Below are positions 1-9,475 of a DNA stretch of 64,000 bases, piece by piece. The first letter of the stretch is position 1, and each line of letters starts with the position of its first letter. The notes below the pieces were generated by a model, which saw only the letters and a program-made list of their open reading frames with translations, was not told where the DNA came from and searched no databases. Source of the stretch: JBGANR01 sp044222225. GTDB taxonomy: Bacteria > Actinomycetota > Actinomycetes > Mycobacteriales > Mycobacteriaceae. The stretch lies in assembly GCA_044222225.1 (NCBI GenBank), contig JBGANR010000008.1, positions 1 through 64,000 on the forward strand, in the 5' to 3' direction. The position numbers and the translations under genes are program-made.

Positions 1-18
1 CAGGTCGGAAGGTTTCCA

Positions 19-51
19 GGCCGTGCGCGCCCGAACCGAGCGCGCACGGCC
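19..51 (-). terminator. Terminator hairpin after tyrS
   Basis: A perfect 12-bp inverted repeat (19-30 with 40-51) encloses a 9-nt loop. It lies just downstream of the tyrS stop codon. The minus-strand sequence after the stem is only weakly T-rich, so this is probably an actinobacterial terminator without a long U tract. Confidence 0.6.
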
Positions 52-55
52 GGCG

Positions 56-1345
56 TCAGCCCCCGATGTAGGCGCCGCCGAACGACTTCTTGCCGCGCCG
101 AACGACGAGCCAGTGGCCGTGCAGCAGATCAGTGGCGGCCGGCGTCCAGTCCACGTCGTCGATGCGCACGTTGTTGACGTACGCACCGCCCTCCCCGACC
201 GCCCGGCGCGCCGCTCCCTTGCTCGGCGTCAGCCCCGCGCCGACGAGCAGGTCGACGATCGTGGCGTCCGGCAGCCCGGCGAACTCGCCGATCGAGGTCT
301 CCCGCAGCGCCGCCGCGAGAGTCGCCTCATCGAGACCGCCCAGCTCTCCCCTCCCGAACAGCGCCGCACTCGCGGCCTCGACGGCGCGGGTCGCGTCGGC
401 GCCGTGCACGAGCGTGGTGAGTTCCGCCGCGAGCGCCCGCTGGGCGTTCCGCAGATGCGGACGGGCCTGCGTATCGGCGACGAGCGCGGCGATCTCCTCG
501 CGACCGAGGAAGGTGAACCACTTGAGGTGATCCTCGACCACGGAATCCGCGGCGTTGAGGAAGTACTGGTACCAGGCGTACGGCGTCGTCAGCTCGGCGT
601 CGAGCCAGAGGCTGCCGCCACCGGTGGACTTGCCGATCTTGTTGCCGTCGCCGTCGGTGACGAGCGGCGTCGTCAGCGCGTGCACCTCGACGGATTCGGT
701 GCGACGGACGAAATCGACGCCGGCGATGATGTTGCCCCACTGATCGGAGCCGCCGATCTCCAACACACAGCCGTGCCGGCGGTACAGCTGCAGGTAGTCG
801 TTGGCCTGCAGAAGCATGTAGCTGAACTCGGTGTAGCTGATGCCGTCGGTGGCCAGCCGGCGCTTGACCGTCTCCCGCGCGAGCATGACGTTGACGGAGA
901 AGTACTTGCCGACGTCGCGCAGGAAGTCGATGGCGCTGAGTCCGCCCGTCCAGGCGATGTTGTTCTCCTCGATCGCCGCGTTCGCGCCGTCGAGATCGAC
1001 GAACCGGGCCAGCTGCTCCCGGATGCGCGCGGCCGCGGCGGCGACGGTCTCCGGCGTCTGCATGACGCGTTCGCCGACGTCGCGCGGATCACCGATCTGG
1101 CCCGTCGCCCCGCCCGCGAGCAGGATCGGGCGGTGCCCGGCCCGCTGAAGGCGGCGGAGCGTCAGGATCGGCACGAGATGACCGGCGTGCAGGCTCGACG
1201 CCGTCGGGTCGAAGCCCGCGTAGACGGTGATCGGCCCCTCGTCGAGTCGAGCGCGCAGCCGCTCGAGATCCGTGGACTGGGAGATGAGCCCGCGCCAGGC
1301 CAGTTCGTCGACAATGTTCTCGGTCACCGCACGATCTTCACCCAT
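56..1345 (-). CDS. tyrS: Tyrosyl-tRNA synthetase
   Basis: Class I aminoacyl-tRNA synthetase that charges tRNA-Tyr in the cytoplasm. The 429-residue product has the usual bacterial TyrRS length. Visible signatures are the HIGH-type motif HAGH (residues 53-56), the tyrosine-pocket stretch YAGFDPTASSLHAGH, the KMSKS-type loop KIGKS in the middle third, and a C-terminal S4 RNA-binding segment (PSKGAARRAVGEGGAYVNN region). It is the last gene of a minus-strand operon, 19 bp after mpg. An in-frame GTG six codons downstream (VTENIVDEL) is an alternative start; neither has a convincing ribosome binding site. The neighbours Trm112 and mpg match the M. tuberculosis Rv1684-Rv1689 order. Function is secure; the exact N-terminus is not. 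Confidence 0.97.
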   Translation of the reverse strand: MGEDRAVTENIVDELAWRGLISQSTDLERLRARLDEGPITVYAGFDPTASSLHAGHLVPILTLRRLQRAGHRPILLAGGATGQIGDPRDVGERVMQTPETVAAAAARIREQLARFVDLDGANAAIEENNIAWTGGLSAIDFLRDVGKYFSVNVMLARETVKRRLATDGISYTEFSYMLLQANDYLQLYRRHGCVLEIGGSDQWGNIIAGVDFVRRTESVEVHALTTPLVTDGDGNKIGKSTGGGSLWLDAELTTPYAWYQYFLNAADSVVEDHLKWFTFLGREEIAALVADTQARPHLRNAQRALAAELTTLVHGADATRAVEAASAALFGRGELGGLDEATLAAALRETSIGEFAGLPDATIVDLLVGAGLTPSKGAARRAVGEGGAYVNNVRIDDVDWTPAATDLLHGHWLVVRRGKKSFGGAYIGG

Positions 1346-1364
1346 CCCGAACGCGGCGGTCCAA

Positions 1365-1991
1365 TCAGTTCACCGGGGCTTTGGGATGCCGCCGGTACAC
1401 CGAGACTCCCCCGCCGCCCGGAATCCAGGCGCGCCACGGCCGGTCGGCCTCGCGGCTCACCCCGGTGCGCGGCCCCCACGCCACGGCGCCGTCATGCCCC
1501 GGCCCCTCGAGCCGGACGGGACCGGCGCCGGCGAACAGGTCGAGCCCGTCGTCCTCGGCCACGATGCCGGCGGCCTCGCCGAGATTGCCCGGACCGCGCG
1601 CGAGGAGCACCGATCCATGACGTCGCACAGCCGCGACGGCCGCACCCTCGACAACGTCCGCACCCCGCAACAGCACACCGCCGGCCGTCCCGTCGGGGCC
1701 GCACGTGATGTTCGCGCAGCGATGGATGCCGTACGAGCGATACACGTACAGGTGCCCCGCCGGGCCGAACATCGTCGCATTCGCCCGCGACCGGCCCCGG
1801 AATCCGTGCGCCGCCGGGTCCGGCCACGGGCCGTCCGGCGGTCCGCCGTAGGCCTCGACCTCGACGATCCGCAGCGTCACCTCGCCGTCGGCCTTGGTGA
1901 CGCGCAGCAGGCGTCCGAGCAGCAGCCGGGCCGCGCCGGGCGGGTCAGACGCGGCCAGGTCGGTGCGCCGCAGCGCCCGATACAGGGGCAC
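1365..1991 (-). CDS. mpg: DNA-3-methyladenine glycosylase (AAG/MPG family)
   Basis: Base-excision repair glycosylase that removes alkylated purines such as 3-methyladenine. The 208-residue product has the family landmarks: the EVEAYGGPPD block with the catalytic-site glutamate, the RSRANATMFGPAGHLYVYRSYGIH segment that intercalates and positions the base, and the LLARGPGNLGEA block. Length is normal for bacterial members. The start is GTG at 1991; the gene begins 11 bp after the Trm112-like gene ends and stops 19 bp before tyrS, so the three are probably co-transcribed. Its position beside tyrS mirrors Rv1688-Rv1689. Confidence 0.95.
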   Translation of the reverse strand: MPLYRALRRTDLAASDPPGAARLLLGRLLRVTKADGEVTLRIVEVEAYGGPPDGPWPDPAAHGFRGRSRANATMFGPAGHLYVYRSYGIHRCANITCGPDGTAGGVLLRGADVVEGAAVAAVRRHGSVLLARGPGNLGEAAGIVAEDDGLDLFAGAGPVRLEGPGHDGAVAWGPRTGVSREADRPWRAWIPGGGGVSVYRRHPKAPVN

Positions 1992-2002
1992 CGACGTGAC
2001 GG

Positions 2003-2209
2003 TCAGCTCGCCGCCCGGGCGAGCAGCTCGTCGTGCTCGGCGTCGGACACCGTGCGGGCCTCGTCGACCAGCAGCACCGGGATGCCGTCGTCGATGCGAT
2101 AGGCCAGTCGCAGCCGCGGGTTGTAGAGCACGTCCCCGGCGAGCAGCAGGGGACCCTTGTCCTTCGGGCAGGCGAGCAGCGCGAGCAGGTCGGCGTCGAT
2201 GACGGGCAT
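2003..2209 (-). CDS. Trm112-like small protein
   Basis: A protein of 68 residues starting MPVIDADLLALLACPKDKG. It belongs to the Trm112/UPF0434 family, short zinc-ribbon-like proteins; in eukaryotes and archaea Trm112 activates methyltransferases, while the actinobacterial role is unclear. The LLACPKDKGPL opening and the N-P-R-L-R-L-A-Y-R-I-DDGIPVLL core are typical. Only one cysteine is visible, so metal binding is probably lost. A longer reading frame begins ten codons upstream at 2239, but family members start at the MPVID methionine (2209), which is the start chosen. It lies 46 bp after the fusion gene and 11 bp before mpg, equivalent to Rv1684 beside Rv1683. Confidence 0.85.
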   Translation of the reverse strand: MPVIDADLLALLACPKDKGPLLLAGDVLYNPRLRLAYRIDDGIPVLLVDEARTVSDAEHDELLARAAS

Positions 2210-2255
2210 GTGCCGAACGCTACTGCACCCGCGATTCATTCCAACAGCTCGGGAT

Positions 2256-5189
2256 TCACTCGAACAGCTCCGTGCGGGCCGCGCGCGTCAGCCGCTTGTA
2301 GCGTCCCTCGGCGTCCCGGTACCAGACCCCCGGCCCGGGCTTCGGCAGTCCTCGCCGGCGCAACGCGTCGGCGCGTGGGCGCCACGTGCTCGACAGGGGG
2401 ATGTCGTCGACGACGCAGATGAGATGTGGCCGCTGACTCGGCGGCAGTTGCGCGAGCGCGAGCCGCAGTGCCGAACCGTCCGGTGGCGAGCCGGTGTGCG
2501 AGACGGCCGCCACCGAGAGCTGCGCACCGCGGGTGCCGAGCGGGTAGCAGACGGCGTGCCGGACCTGCGGCATCCGCGAGAGCGCGTCGACGATCGGCTG
2601 CGGGAAGACGGCGCCGTCGGCGCTGTACGCCACGGAGTTGACGTGGCCGAGCAGCCAGTAGTCGCCCTCGTAGTCACGCCGGAAGAGGTGATCGGCCACC
2701 TCCCAGCGGTCGCGCCGGCCGAAGACGTCGCGCAGGACGAGCGAGCCCGTCTCGTTGCGCTGCGAGGCCTGCGTCAACAGCAGGCCGGGCTCGTCCGCGC
2801 TCGCCTCCCGCACGTACCCAGTCGCACCGGTGACGAGCCGGTCGCCGTCGAGGTCGTAGGCGGCGAGCCGCACGGCGTTGGTCGCCGGCAACGGTTTGCC
2901 GACGGCGCCGATCTTCGTACTCGTGACGTTGCCCAGGATCGCCGAGCCGTCGGCGGTGGCGAAGAACTCCAGCACACGGGCCTGGGGGAACCGCTCCTCC
3001 ACGCGCTCCCACAACCCGGCCGGCATGCCGGAACCGAAGAAGAGCCGGATCGTGTTCTGTTCCGGCAGCCCGCGCTCGTCCTCGACGATGTCCGTCAGCA
3101 TCGACCACGTGTAGGAGACGACGGTGATCCCGTAGCGCCGCACCTCGGAGGCGAACGTCGGCGGGTCGAGCCCGTCCGAGAGGGCGATCCGCGCGCCGCC
3201 GACGACCGTCGCGCCGAGCGTCGTGAGCAGGCCGGACGCGTGGTGCAGCGGCGTCAGGCAGAGCACCGTGTCGGCGCGCGAGAGATTCGCCGACGACGCC
3301 GCGGAGAACGCGGACAGCGCCCACCGGTGGTTGGTGATCGGCCACTTCTCGACGGTTCCGCCGCTGCGCGTGAAGAGGACGTAGGCGAGGTCGCCCGCCA
3401 GGCCGGGATCCGGCCGGTACCAGCCGGGCAGACTCACCTCGGCGGGATCGATCTGCTCCATGTCGACGATCCGCGCACCGTCGGCCTCGGCGATCGTCCG
3501 CTCGTCACCGCCGCCGAGCACGAGTGCGCGGTCGGCGTGCGGCGTGACGGCCGCGAGGTTCGGCGGATCGACGATGACGGTGGCCGTCTCCCCCAGCCGC
3601 AGCTCGGCGGCGGTGTCGCCGTCCTCGCGGAGGATGACGGCGACGGCGCCGAGCCGGGACAGCGCCGCGACGACGACGAGGGCCGACGGGCGCGTCTGCA
3701 TGAGGACGCCGATGTGCTGGCCCGGACGCACCCCGCAGGCGATGAGACCGCGCACGACGTTGTCGATGCGGTCATTGACGGCCCGATGGCTGAGCACCCT
3801 GTCCTGGAACAGGAACAGCTCCGCGTCGCCGCCGCGACGGGCGTTCTCGTTCATGATCTTGCCCAGCGAGACGCGCGTGCCCGGCTGGATCTGGCCGAGA
3901 CGGACGAGCCGCGGCAGCGTCCGCACCGATTCCCGCAACACGGCCTGCGATGTGCGGCGCAGACCGTCGGCGACGTCGAGGGCCTCACGCCCCGCGACGG
4001 CGCCGACGTCGATCGCCGCCCCGAGCCCGCCGGCGAGGATCGACCGCACGCTGATCCCGGGCCCCTCGCTCGGGTCGACCTCCGCCATCGAGACCACGTC
4101 GTCGGGCAGTTCCCCGTCGCCGGCGCGCCAGTGGATCCAGCCGGCGACCGTCGGCCACGTCACGCGTCCCGAGAGCGAGCCGACGACGAGCCCGAAGTGG
4201 CCCGCCGGCAACGTCCGCTCGTAGACCGCGGCGGAGCTCGCCGCCGCGAGGATGCCGCGCACCGACGCGGGCTGGCCGATCTCGTCCGCGGTGCCGACGA
4301 ACGCGAGGATCGGGCAGGTGATGTCGGAGAGGCTGACCAGCTGCCCGTTGATGACGAAGCCGCCGGACACCATGCGGTTGTTGGCCACGAACTGATTGAG
4401 CAGTTCGGCGATCGCCGGGCCGGACCACGCCACCCAGCCGTCGTTCTCGAGGAACCTGCGCTGGTCCTCGCGGCGCATGAGGGCGTCGCGATCGTGCAGC
4501 TGGCGCAGGAAGTCGAGCCGCGACTTGGCCGTCTTCACCGGGTCGACGAGCTGGAAGCCGGTCCGCGCCATCCAGCTGGGCAACGCCAGCCGGTTGAAGA
4601 CGTTCTCGGCGAGGAACTGCGCCGCCGGCATGACGACGTTGGTCGGCAGACCGAGCGGAGCTCCGGCGTTGAAGTCGACCGGGCTGCCGAAGGCGATGAC
4701 CGACTCGATGTTCTTCGAACGTCTGTACGCCGCCGCCTGGTAGCAGAACATGCCGCCCTGCGAGTAGCCCGCGAGGTGGACGCCGTCGCGGCCCGTGTAC
4801 TCGCGCACCCGGTCGACGATCTCGTCGATCGCGACGATGTGATCGGCGAGCGTGCGCTCCATCCCGCCGGTCTCCTTGTCCGGAGACCCGAAGTCGACCA
4901 CCCACGGGTCGACGCCCCCGCGCCGGAGCAGCGTCACCGCGCTGTTGGGCGACACGTCGTAGACGTTGGCCGACACCATCATCGGGTGGACGAGGATGAC
5001 GGCCGGGCCGATCGCCGGGTCGTCGGGGAAGTACCGGCGCAACCGGTACATCGGCTCGGTGTCGACGACCTGGTACGGGGCGGGCTCGCTGCCCGTATCC
5101 AGACCGCCGAACCGGATGACCTCCAGGCCGTTCTGGGCCGTCGCGACGACACGGTCGATGAGACCGCCGACCACGGGGACAACGGGCAC
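2256..5189 (-). CDS. Fused alpha/beta-hydrolase and acyl-CoA synthetase-like protein (Rv1683-like)
   Basis: A 977-residue fusion. The first ~370 residues form a PHA-synthase/lipase-type alpha/beta hydrolase with the oxyanion stretch VHPMM and nucleophile elbow GYSQGG (serine near residue 146). The remaining ~600 residues resemble an AMP-binding acyl-CoA synthetase. The second half looks degenerate: the phosphate loop usually reading TSGTTGxPKG is FTRSGGTVEKWP, and the C-terminal lysine motif is replaced by PLSSTWRPRADALRRRG. M. tuberculosis Rv1683 has the same architecture, size and neighbours and is annotated as a bifunctional lipase/acyl-CoA synthase linked to triacylglycerol metabolism. 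The GTG start at 5189 is supported by GAGGAG about 7 nt upstream. It heads the operon running to tyrS, with a palindromic operator upstream. Hydrolase activity is likely; ligase activity is doubtful. Confidence 0.85.
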   Translation of the reverse strand: MPVVPVVGGLIDRVVATAQNGLEVIRFGGLDTGSEPAPYQVVDTEPMYRLRRYFPDDPAIGPAVILVHPMMVSANVYDVSPNSAVTLLRRGGVDPWVVDFGSPDKETGGMERTLADHIVAIDEIVDRVREYTGRDGVHLAGYSQGGMFCYQAAAYRRSKNIESVIAFGSPVDFNAGAPLGLPTNVVMPAAQFLAENVFNRLALPSWMARTGFQLVDPVKTAKSRLDFLRQLHDRDALMRREDQRRFLENDGWVAWSGPAIAELLNQFVANNRMVSGGFVINGQLVSLSDITCPILAFVGTADEIGQPASVRGILAAASSAAVYERTLPAGHFGLVVGSLSGRVTWPTVAGWIHWRAGDGELPDDVVSMAEVDPSEGPGISVRSILAGGLGAAIDVGAVAGREALDVADGLRRTSQAVLRESVRTLPRLVRLGQIQPGTRVSLGKIMNENARRGGDAELFLFQDRVLSHRAVNDRIDNVVRGLIACGVRPGQHIGVLMQTRPSALVVVAALSRLGAVAVILREDGDTAAELRLGETATVIVDPPNLAAVTPHADRALVLGGGDERTIAEADGARIVDMEQIDPAEVSLPGWYRPDPGLAGDLAYVLFTRSGGTVEKWPITNHRWALSAFSAASSANLSRADTVLCLTPLHHASGLLTTLGATVVGGARIALSDGLDPPTFASEVRRYGITVVSYTWSMLTDIVEDERGLPEQNTIRLFFGSGMPAGLWERVEERFPQARVLEFFATADGSAILGNVTSTKIGAVGKPLPATNAVRLAAYDLDGDRLVTGATGYVREASADEPGLLLTQASQRNETGSLVLRDVFGRRDRWEVADHLFRRDYEGDYWLLGHVNSVAYSADGAVFPQPIVDALSRMPQVRHAVCYPLGTRGAQLSVAAVSHTGSPPDGSALRLALAQLPPSQRPHLICVVDDIPLSSTWRPRADALRRRGLPKPGPGVWYRDAEGRYKRLTRAARTELFE

Positions 5190-5210
5190 GATGCGCTCCT
5201 CAGCTCCACC

Positions 5211-5239
5211 TATCGACGATTCCGCAAGCTTCGTCTTCC
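5211..5239 (-). repeat. Dispersed short repeat, copy 1 (upstream of fusion gene)
   Basis: Minus-strand sequence contains the 14-nt core AGCTTGCGGAATCG shared with copies at 6681-6708 and 9958-9985. This is the most diverged copy and lies in the noncoding 5' region between argH and the lipase/acyl-CoA synthetase gene. Confidence 0.6.
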
Positions 5240-5254
5240 TGCAGACGCTCGTAT

Positions 5255-5270
5255 ATTACTCGTCAGTAAT
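5255..5270. promoter_or_regulatory. Inverted-repeat operator (TetR-like) ahead of the fusion gene
   Basis: ATTACT-CGTC-AGTAAT is a perfect 6-bp inverted repeat with a 4-nt spacer, strikingly AT-rich in this GC-rich DNA. It overlaps the 3' end of argH and lies about 65 bp upstream of the lipase/acyl-CoA synthetase start, beside AT-rich sequence (ATATAC) that could hold the -10 element. Its form resembles operators of TetR-family lipid regulators; in M. tuberculosis a TetR gene (Rv1685c) sits in the equivalent locus. No such regulator is in this window. Confidence 0.45.
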
Positions 5271-6704
5271 GCGCGGCAGTGCGTCTCTGCGGGTCCGTGA
5301 GCCATTCCACACCCGCGTCAGCTGTTCTGCGACACGAATCGGCGCCGTGCCCCCGCGGGAATCCCGGGAGGCGATGGAACCGTCGACCGTCAGCACCTCG
5401 CGGACCTCGGGCGTCAGCGCCGGGTCGACGGCCGCCAATTCGGCGTCCGTCAGCTCGTCGAGCCCCGCTCCCCGCGCCTCGGCGACGCGCACGCATCCGC
5501 CGGCCGCCTCGTGGGCGACGCGGAACGGGACGCCGCGGCGCACCATCCACTCCGCGATGTCCGTGGCGAGCGTGTAGCCGGCGGGCGCCAGCTCGGCGAG
5601 CCGCGTCTCGTGGAAGGTCAGCGTCGAGACGAGACCGGCCACCGCGGGCAGCAGCAGTTCGAGCTGCGCGACGGAGTCGAAGACCGGCTCCTTGTCCTCC
5701 TGCAGATCGCGGTTGTAGGCCAGCGGCTGCGCCTTGAGCGTCGCGAGCAGCCCCGTGACGTTGCCGATGAGCCGGCCCGACTTGCCCCGGACGAGCTCGG
5801 CGACGTCCGGATTCTTCTTCTGCGGCATGATCGAGCTGCCCGTCGACCAGGCGTCGGCGAGCGTGACATAACCGAACTCGGCGGTGCTCCAGGCGATGAC
5901 GTCCTCGGCCAGCCGCGAGAGGTCGACGGCGATCATGGCGAGCACGAAGGCCGACTCGGCCGCGAAGTCGCGGGACGACGTACCGTCGATCGAGTTGTCG
6001 GCGACGGCCGAGAAGCCCAGTTCGGCGGCGATCGCCTCCGGATCGAGGCCGAGCGACGAGCCGGCGAGCGCACCGCCGCCGTACGGCGAGACGTCCAGCC
6101 GCCGGTCGAGATCGGTGATCCGGTCGACGTCGCGCAGCAGCGGCTGCGCGTGGGCCAGCAGGTGATGCGCCAGCAGCACCGGCTGCGCCGCCTGCAGGTG
6201 CGTCTTGCCCGGCATCGCCGTGAGCGGATGCCGCTCGGCCTGGCCCGCGAGCGCGTCGACGACGTCGAGGACGCCGGCGGCGATCCGGCGCACGGCGTCG
6301 CGCAGCCACATCCGGAAGAGCGTCGCCACCTGGTCGTTGCGGGACCGGCCCGCCCGCAGCCGGCCGCCCACCTCCGGTCCGACGCGTTCGATGAGTCCGC
6401 GTTCGAGCGCGCCGTGCACGTCCTCGTCCGATTCGGCCGGCGCGAACGCGCCCGACGCGACGTCGGCCGCGAGCCGGTCGAGGCCGTCGAGCATCGATGC
6501 GAGATCACCGTCGGTGAGCAGGCCGGCGCGGTGCAGCACCCGCGCATGCGCCTGGGACGCCCGGACGTCATAGGGCGCGAGCGCCCAGTCGAAGTGCGTC
6601 GACTTGCTCAGCGCCGCCATCGCCGCGGCCGGGCCGTCGGCGAATCGGCCGCCCCAGAGCGCGCCCTCGTTCGTCTGCCCTCTGGTCGATTCCGCAAGCT
6701 CCAT
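5256..6704 (-). CDS. argH: Argininosuccinate lyase
   Basis: Last enzyme of arginine synthesis; splits argininosuccinate into arginine and fumarate. The 482-residue product has the fumarase/aspartase-superfamily signature GSSIMPQKKNPDV, with the catalytic serine in GSSIM, and the RAGRSRNDQVAT and GKTHLQAAQP substrate-binding blocks. The N-terminus MELAESTRGQ precedes the conserved TNEGALWGGRF start of other ArgH proteins; these extra residues are encoded by a dispersed repeat (6681-6708). The frame upstream is open, but the ATG at 6704 follows GAGGAG and lies 20 bp after argG, so it is chosen. The stop overlaps the palindromic operator. Co-transcription with argG is very likely. Confidence 0.96.
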   Translation of the reverse strand: MELAESTRGQTNEGALWGGRFADGPAAAMAALSKSTHFDWALAPYDVRASQAHARVLHRAGLLTDGDLASMLDGLDRLAADVASGAFAPAESDEDVHGALERGLIERVGPEVGGRLRAGRSRNDQVATLFRMWLRDAVRRIAAGVLDVVDALAGQAERHPLTAMPGKTHLQAAQPVLLAHHLLAHAQPLLRDVDRITDLDRRLDVSPYGGGALAGSSLGLDPEAIAAELGFSAVADNSIDGTSSRDFAAESAFVLAMIAVDLSRLAEDVIAWSTAEFGYVTLADAWSTGSSIMPQKKNPDVAELVRGKSGRLIGNVTGLLATLKAQPLAYNRDLQEDKEPVFDSVAQLELLLPAVAGLVSTLTFHETRLAELAPAGYTLATDIAEWMVRRGVPFRVAHEAAGGCVRVAEARGAGLDELTDAELAAVDPALTPEVREVLTVDGSIASRDSRGGTAPIRVAEQLTRVWNGSRTRRDALPRITDE

Positions 6705-6708
6705 CTCC
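6681..6708 (-). repeat. Dispersed short repeat, copy 2 (argH start)
   Basis: On the minus strand this 28-nt copy contains the core AGCTTGCGGAATCG and differs from the argD copy (9958-9985) at two positions. It spans the argH start codon and supplies the N-terminal residues MELAEST, which are absent from typical ArgH proteins. Confidence 0.7.
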
Positions 6709-6724
6709 TCGCTCCGCCGCTGCG

Positions 6725-7924
<1,200 letters not shown>

Positions 7925-7962
7925 GATGAATTGCTCCTTGTGGGGTCGTGATCGGTCTGCTG

Positions 7963-7980
7963 GGCCGCGGGGCCGCGGCC
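7963..7980. other. GC-rich stem-loop between argR and argG
   Basis: GGCCGCGG (7963-7970) and CCGCGGCC (7973-7980) form a perfect 8-bp stem with a 2-nt loop in the argR-argG spacer. It has no U tract. It could reduce read-through from the argC-argR block into argG-argH or be a processing site. Confidence 0.4.
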
Positions 7981-8030
7981 GGCCGGGCATCCGGCAGGGT
8001 TGAGAGAAGTCTGTCAGGGACTGCGGGTCG

Positions 8031-8519
8031 TCACGCGAGGGCCTCGAGGTCGGCGGCGAGCTCGGCGCCGGTGCGCGGTTCACGCGCGATGACCACCACG
8101 GTGTCGTCCCCCGCGATCGTGCCGACGACGTCCGGCAGCACCGCGCGGTCGAGCGCGCTGGCGAGGAACTGGGCCGCGCCCGGGGGCGTCCGGAGCACGG
8201 CGAGATTGCCGCTCGCGTCGGTCGCGACGAGCAGCTCGGCCAGCAGCCGCGCCAGCCGGTCGGTGCCGCCCGTCACGCCGCGGACGGGCGAACCGTCCTC
8301 CGGCACGACGTAGCGGCCCGCGCCGTCGGGCGCGCGCAGCTTGACGGCGCCGAGCTCCTCGAGGTCGCGGGACAGCGTGGCCTGGGTCGCCTCGATCCCC
8401 TCGCTCGCGAGCAGCGCCTGCAGCTCGGCCTGGCTGCGCACCGGATGCACCGCCAGCAGGGCGACGATCCGGGCGTGGCGGCCGGCGCGCGTCGCGGCGA
8501 CGGCCCGCCGGTCGGTCAC
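8031..8519 (-). CDS. argR: Arginine repressor
   Basis: Transcriptional regulator of arginine genes; ArgR proteins bind ARG-box palindromes as arginine-bound hexamers. The 162-residue product has an N-terminal winged helix (SQAELQALLASEGIEATQATLSRDLEELG, about residues 27-55) and a C-terminal oligomerisation/arginine-binding domain with the GTIAGDDTVVVI motif. The GTG start at 8519 overlaps the argF stop by four bases, so it is translationally coupled to argF. Being inside the operon it represses allows autoregulation. A candidate target lies upstream of argC. Confidence 0.96.
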   Translation of the reverse strand: MTDRRAVAATRAGRHARIVALLAVHPVRSQAELQALLASEGIEATQATLSRDLEELGAVKLRAPDGAGRYVVPEDGSPVRGVTGGTDRLARLLAELLVATDASGNLAVLRTPPGAAQFLASALDRAVLPDVVGTIAGDDTVVVIAREPRTGAELAADLEALA

Positions 8520-9475
8520 CGGCTCTCCTCGACGAGCCACGTCAGCAGCGCCTTCTGCGCGTGCAGCCGGTTCTCGGCCTCGTCGATGACGACGCTGCGC
8601 GGACCGTCGAGGACGGCGTCGGTGATCTCCTCGCCGCGGTGCGCCGGCAGGCAGTGCAGCACGATCGCCGCCGGGTCGGCATGGGCGAGCAGCTCGTCGT
8701 TCACCTGGTAGGGCCAGAACGGCCCGCGCCTGTCCTTGCCGTCGTCCTCCTGCCCCATCGACGTCCACGTGTCGGTGACGACGACGTCCGCGCCGGCGAC
8801 GGCCGCCGCCGGATCCATCTCGACGGCGACGCGGGCGCCGGTCAGCGCCCCCCGCGCCTCGGCCGCCGCGACGACCTCCGGCGCCGGCTGGAAGCCCGCC
8901 GGACCGCTCACCGTCACCGAGATCCCCGCCGTCGTGCAGCCGACGAGGTACGACGCCGCCATGTTGTTCGCGGCATCGCCGACGTACGCCAGGCGCAGCC
9001 CGGCGGTGCCGCCCTTGTGCTCGGTGATCGTCTGCAGGTCGGCGAGGATCTGACACGGGTGGAAGTCGTCCGAAAGGGCGTTGACGACGGGAACCGTCGC
9101 CGCCGCCGCCATCCGGTCGAGCCGGATCTGCGCGTGCGTACGCCAGACGATCGCCGAGACGTAGCGCGAGAGCACCTGCGCCGTGTCCTCGATCGTCTCC
9201 TCGCGGCCGAGCTGCGTGGACGTCGCGTCGACGACGACCGGGTGGCCGCCCAGCTGCGCGATGCCCACCTGGAAGGAGAACCTCGTGCGTGTCGAGTTCT
9301 TGTCGAAGATGACGGCCACGCCCTGCGGCCCCTCGAACGGCCGCCGCGAGTACGGCGCCGGCTTGAGCTCGGCCGCCAGCGCGAGGATCTCGGCCTGTTC
9401 GGCGGCGCTGACGTCGTCGTCCCGAAGGAAATGCCGGAGACGAAGCGTGTTCAGTCGACTGGACGAGGTGTTCAT
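8516..9475 (-). CDS. argF: Ornithine carbamoyltransferase
   Basis: Converts ornithine and carbamoyl phosphate to citrulline. The 319-residue product carries the carbamoyl-phosphate motif STRTRFSF, the HPCQILADLQT ornithine-side block, and the C-terminal HCLPAHRG motif with the catalytic cysteine. The ATG start at 9475 overlaps the argD stop by four bases, and its own stop overlaps the argR start, both signs of coupled translation. An anabolic role is clear from the cluster. Confidence 0.97.
   Translation of the reverse strand: MNTSSSRLNTLRLRHFLRDDDVSAAEQAEILALAAELKPAPYSRRPFEGPQGVAVIFDKNSTRTRFSFQVGIAQLGGHPVVVDATSTQLGREETIEDTAQVLSRYVSAIVWRTHAQIRLDRMAAAATVPVVNALSDDFHPCQILADLQTITEHKGGTAGLRLAYVGDAANNMAASYLVGCTTAGISVTVSGPAGFQPAPEVVAAAEARGALTGARVAVEMDPAAAVAGADVVVTDTWTSMGQEDDGKDRRGPFWPYQVNDELLAHADPAAIVLHCLPAHRGEEITDAVLDGPRSVVIDEAENRLHAQKALLTWLVEESR

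Noticed and set aside
2157..5300. Plus-strand open frame of about 1050 codons opposite the lipase/acyl-CoA synthetase gene
   Set aside because: No recognisable motif, biased composition, and the minus strand encodes a conserved fusion protein.
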